Shown: positions 32,196 through 32,275 of the stretch, piece by piece
Position numbering within the stretch: position 1 is the first letter of the stretch
Layout: each line of letters opens with the position of its first letter
Origin: Streptomyces lydicus
GTDB taxonomy: Bacteria; Actinomycetota; Actinomycetes; Streptomycetales; Streptomycetaceae
DNA: 32,275 nt
Direction: 5' to 3'
Assembly: GCF_000717345.1 (NCBI RefSeq)
Contig: NZ_JNZA01000058.1
Span: 1-32,275, forward strand
Notes under the pieces: generated by a model
Seen by the model: the letters and a program-made list of their open reading frames with translations, nothing else
Told to the model about the DNA's origin: nothing
The model's database searches: none
Program-made: the position numbers and the translations under genes

Positions 32196-32275
32196 CTCGG
32201 GCGAGTGACGAGTAGCGAGTGGTGGGCGGCGGGGAGTGGGGCTTTGGGGACGGGGTTAGGGCGGGGGCTGGGTGT

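Overview
The window is high-GC actinobacterial DNA and almost certainly comes from a Streptomyces chromosome. The signs are strong third-position G/C bias, GTG starts, GGAGG-type ribosome sites, and Streptomyces-typical genes (an SPW_0924-like micro-protein, DUF3068, DUF4184, a PdtaR-type ANTAR regulator, a Gly-rich-tailed ribosomal protein S1). Most of it is core housekeeping sequence. Bases 1-56 are not genomic: they are a Nextera (Tn5) sequencing adapter with its i7 index, so the left edge is an untrimmed contig end.

Layout. 57-4457: a Tat-exported 5'-nucleotidase (minus), a divergent SIMPL-domain protein, and pyruvate kinase. 4508-5464: a free-standing protein with two LAGLIDADG-like motifs, an N-terminal helix-turn-helix and a possible zinc knuckle, lying just downstream of and co-oriented with tRNA-Leu(CAA). 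5555-6208: the PdtaR-like antiterminator response regulator. 6290-11992: a complete branched-chain amino acid ABC importer read right to left (livK-livH-livM-livG-livF). Its four membrane/ATPase genes are joined by 4-nt start/stop overlaps, and livK is separated from them by a long stem-loop. 12488-15376: a PaaI-type thioesterase and a YdeP/FdhF-like molybdopterin oxidoreductase. 15768-18506: DNA polymerase I with a degenerate proofreading site.

18507-18944 is a non-coding block holding a 23-bp hairpin and degenerate repeats with a 41-nt period. It is followed by a DUF4184 membrane protein (minus), a secreted lytic transglycosylase with Ig-like tail domains (plus), a 0.6-kb non-coding stretch with a hexanucleotide microsatellite, the SPW_0924-like micro-protein with DUF3068, HrpB helicase and a methyltransferase (both minus), ribosomal protein S1 with a clear promoter and terminator, a 40-codon relic of a parallel beta-helix protein, a PAC2-family protein, dephospho-CoA kinase and a cupin_3 protein.

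The genes do not form one pathway. The coherent units are the liv transporter, the SPW_0924-like/DUF3068 pair, and the tRNA-Leu/LAGLIDADG pair. That last pair, with an inverted repeat in its leader, is the best candidate for unexplored biology. Several genes here (pyk, coaE, the cupin, possibly polA and hrpB) have a -10-like hexamer 6-8 nt before the start codon. In pyk, coaE and the cupin this comes with little or no Shine-Dalgarno sequence, which suggests leaderless mRNAs. No phage, insertion sequence, CRISPR array or biosynthetic cluster was seen.
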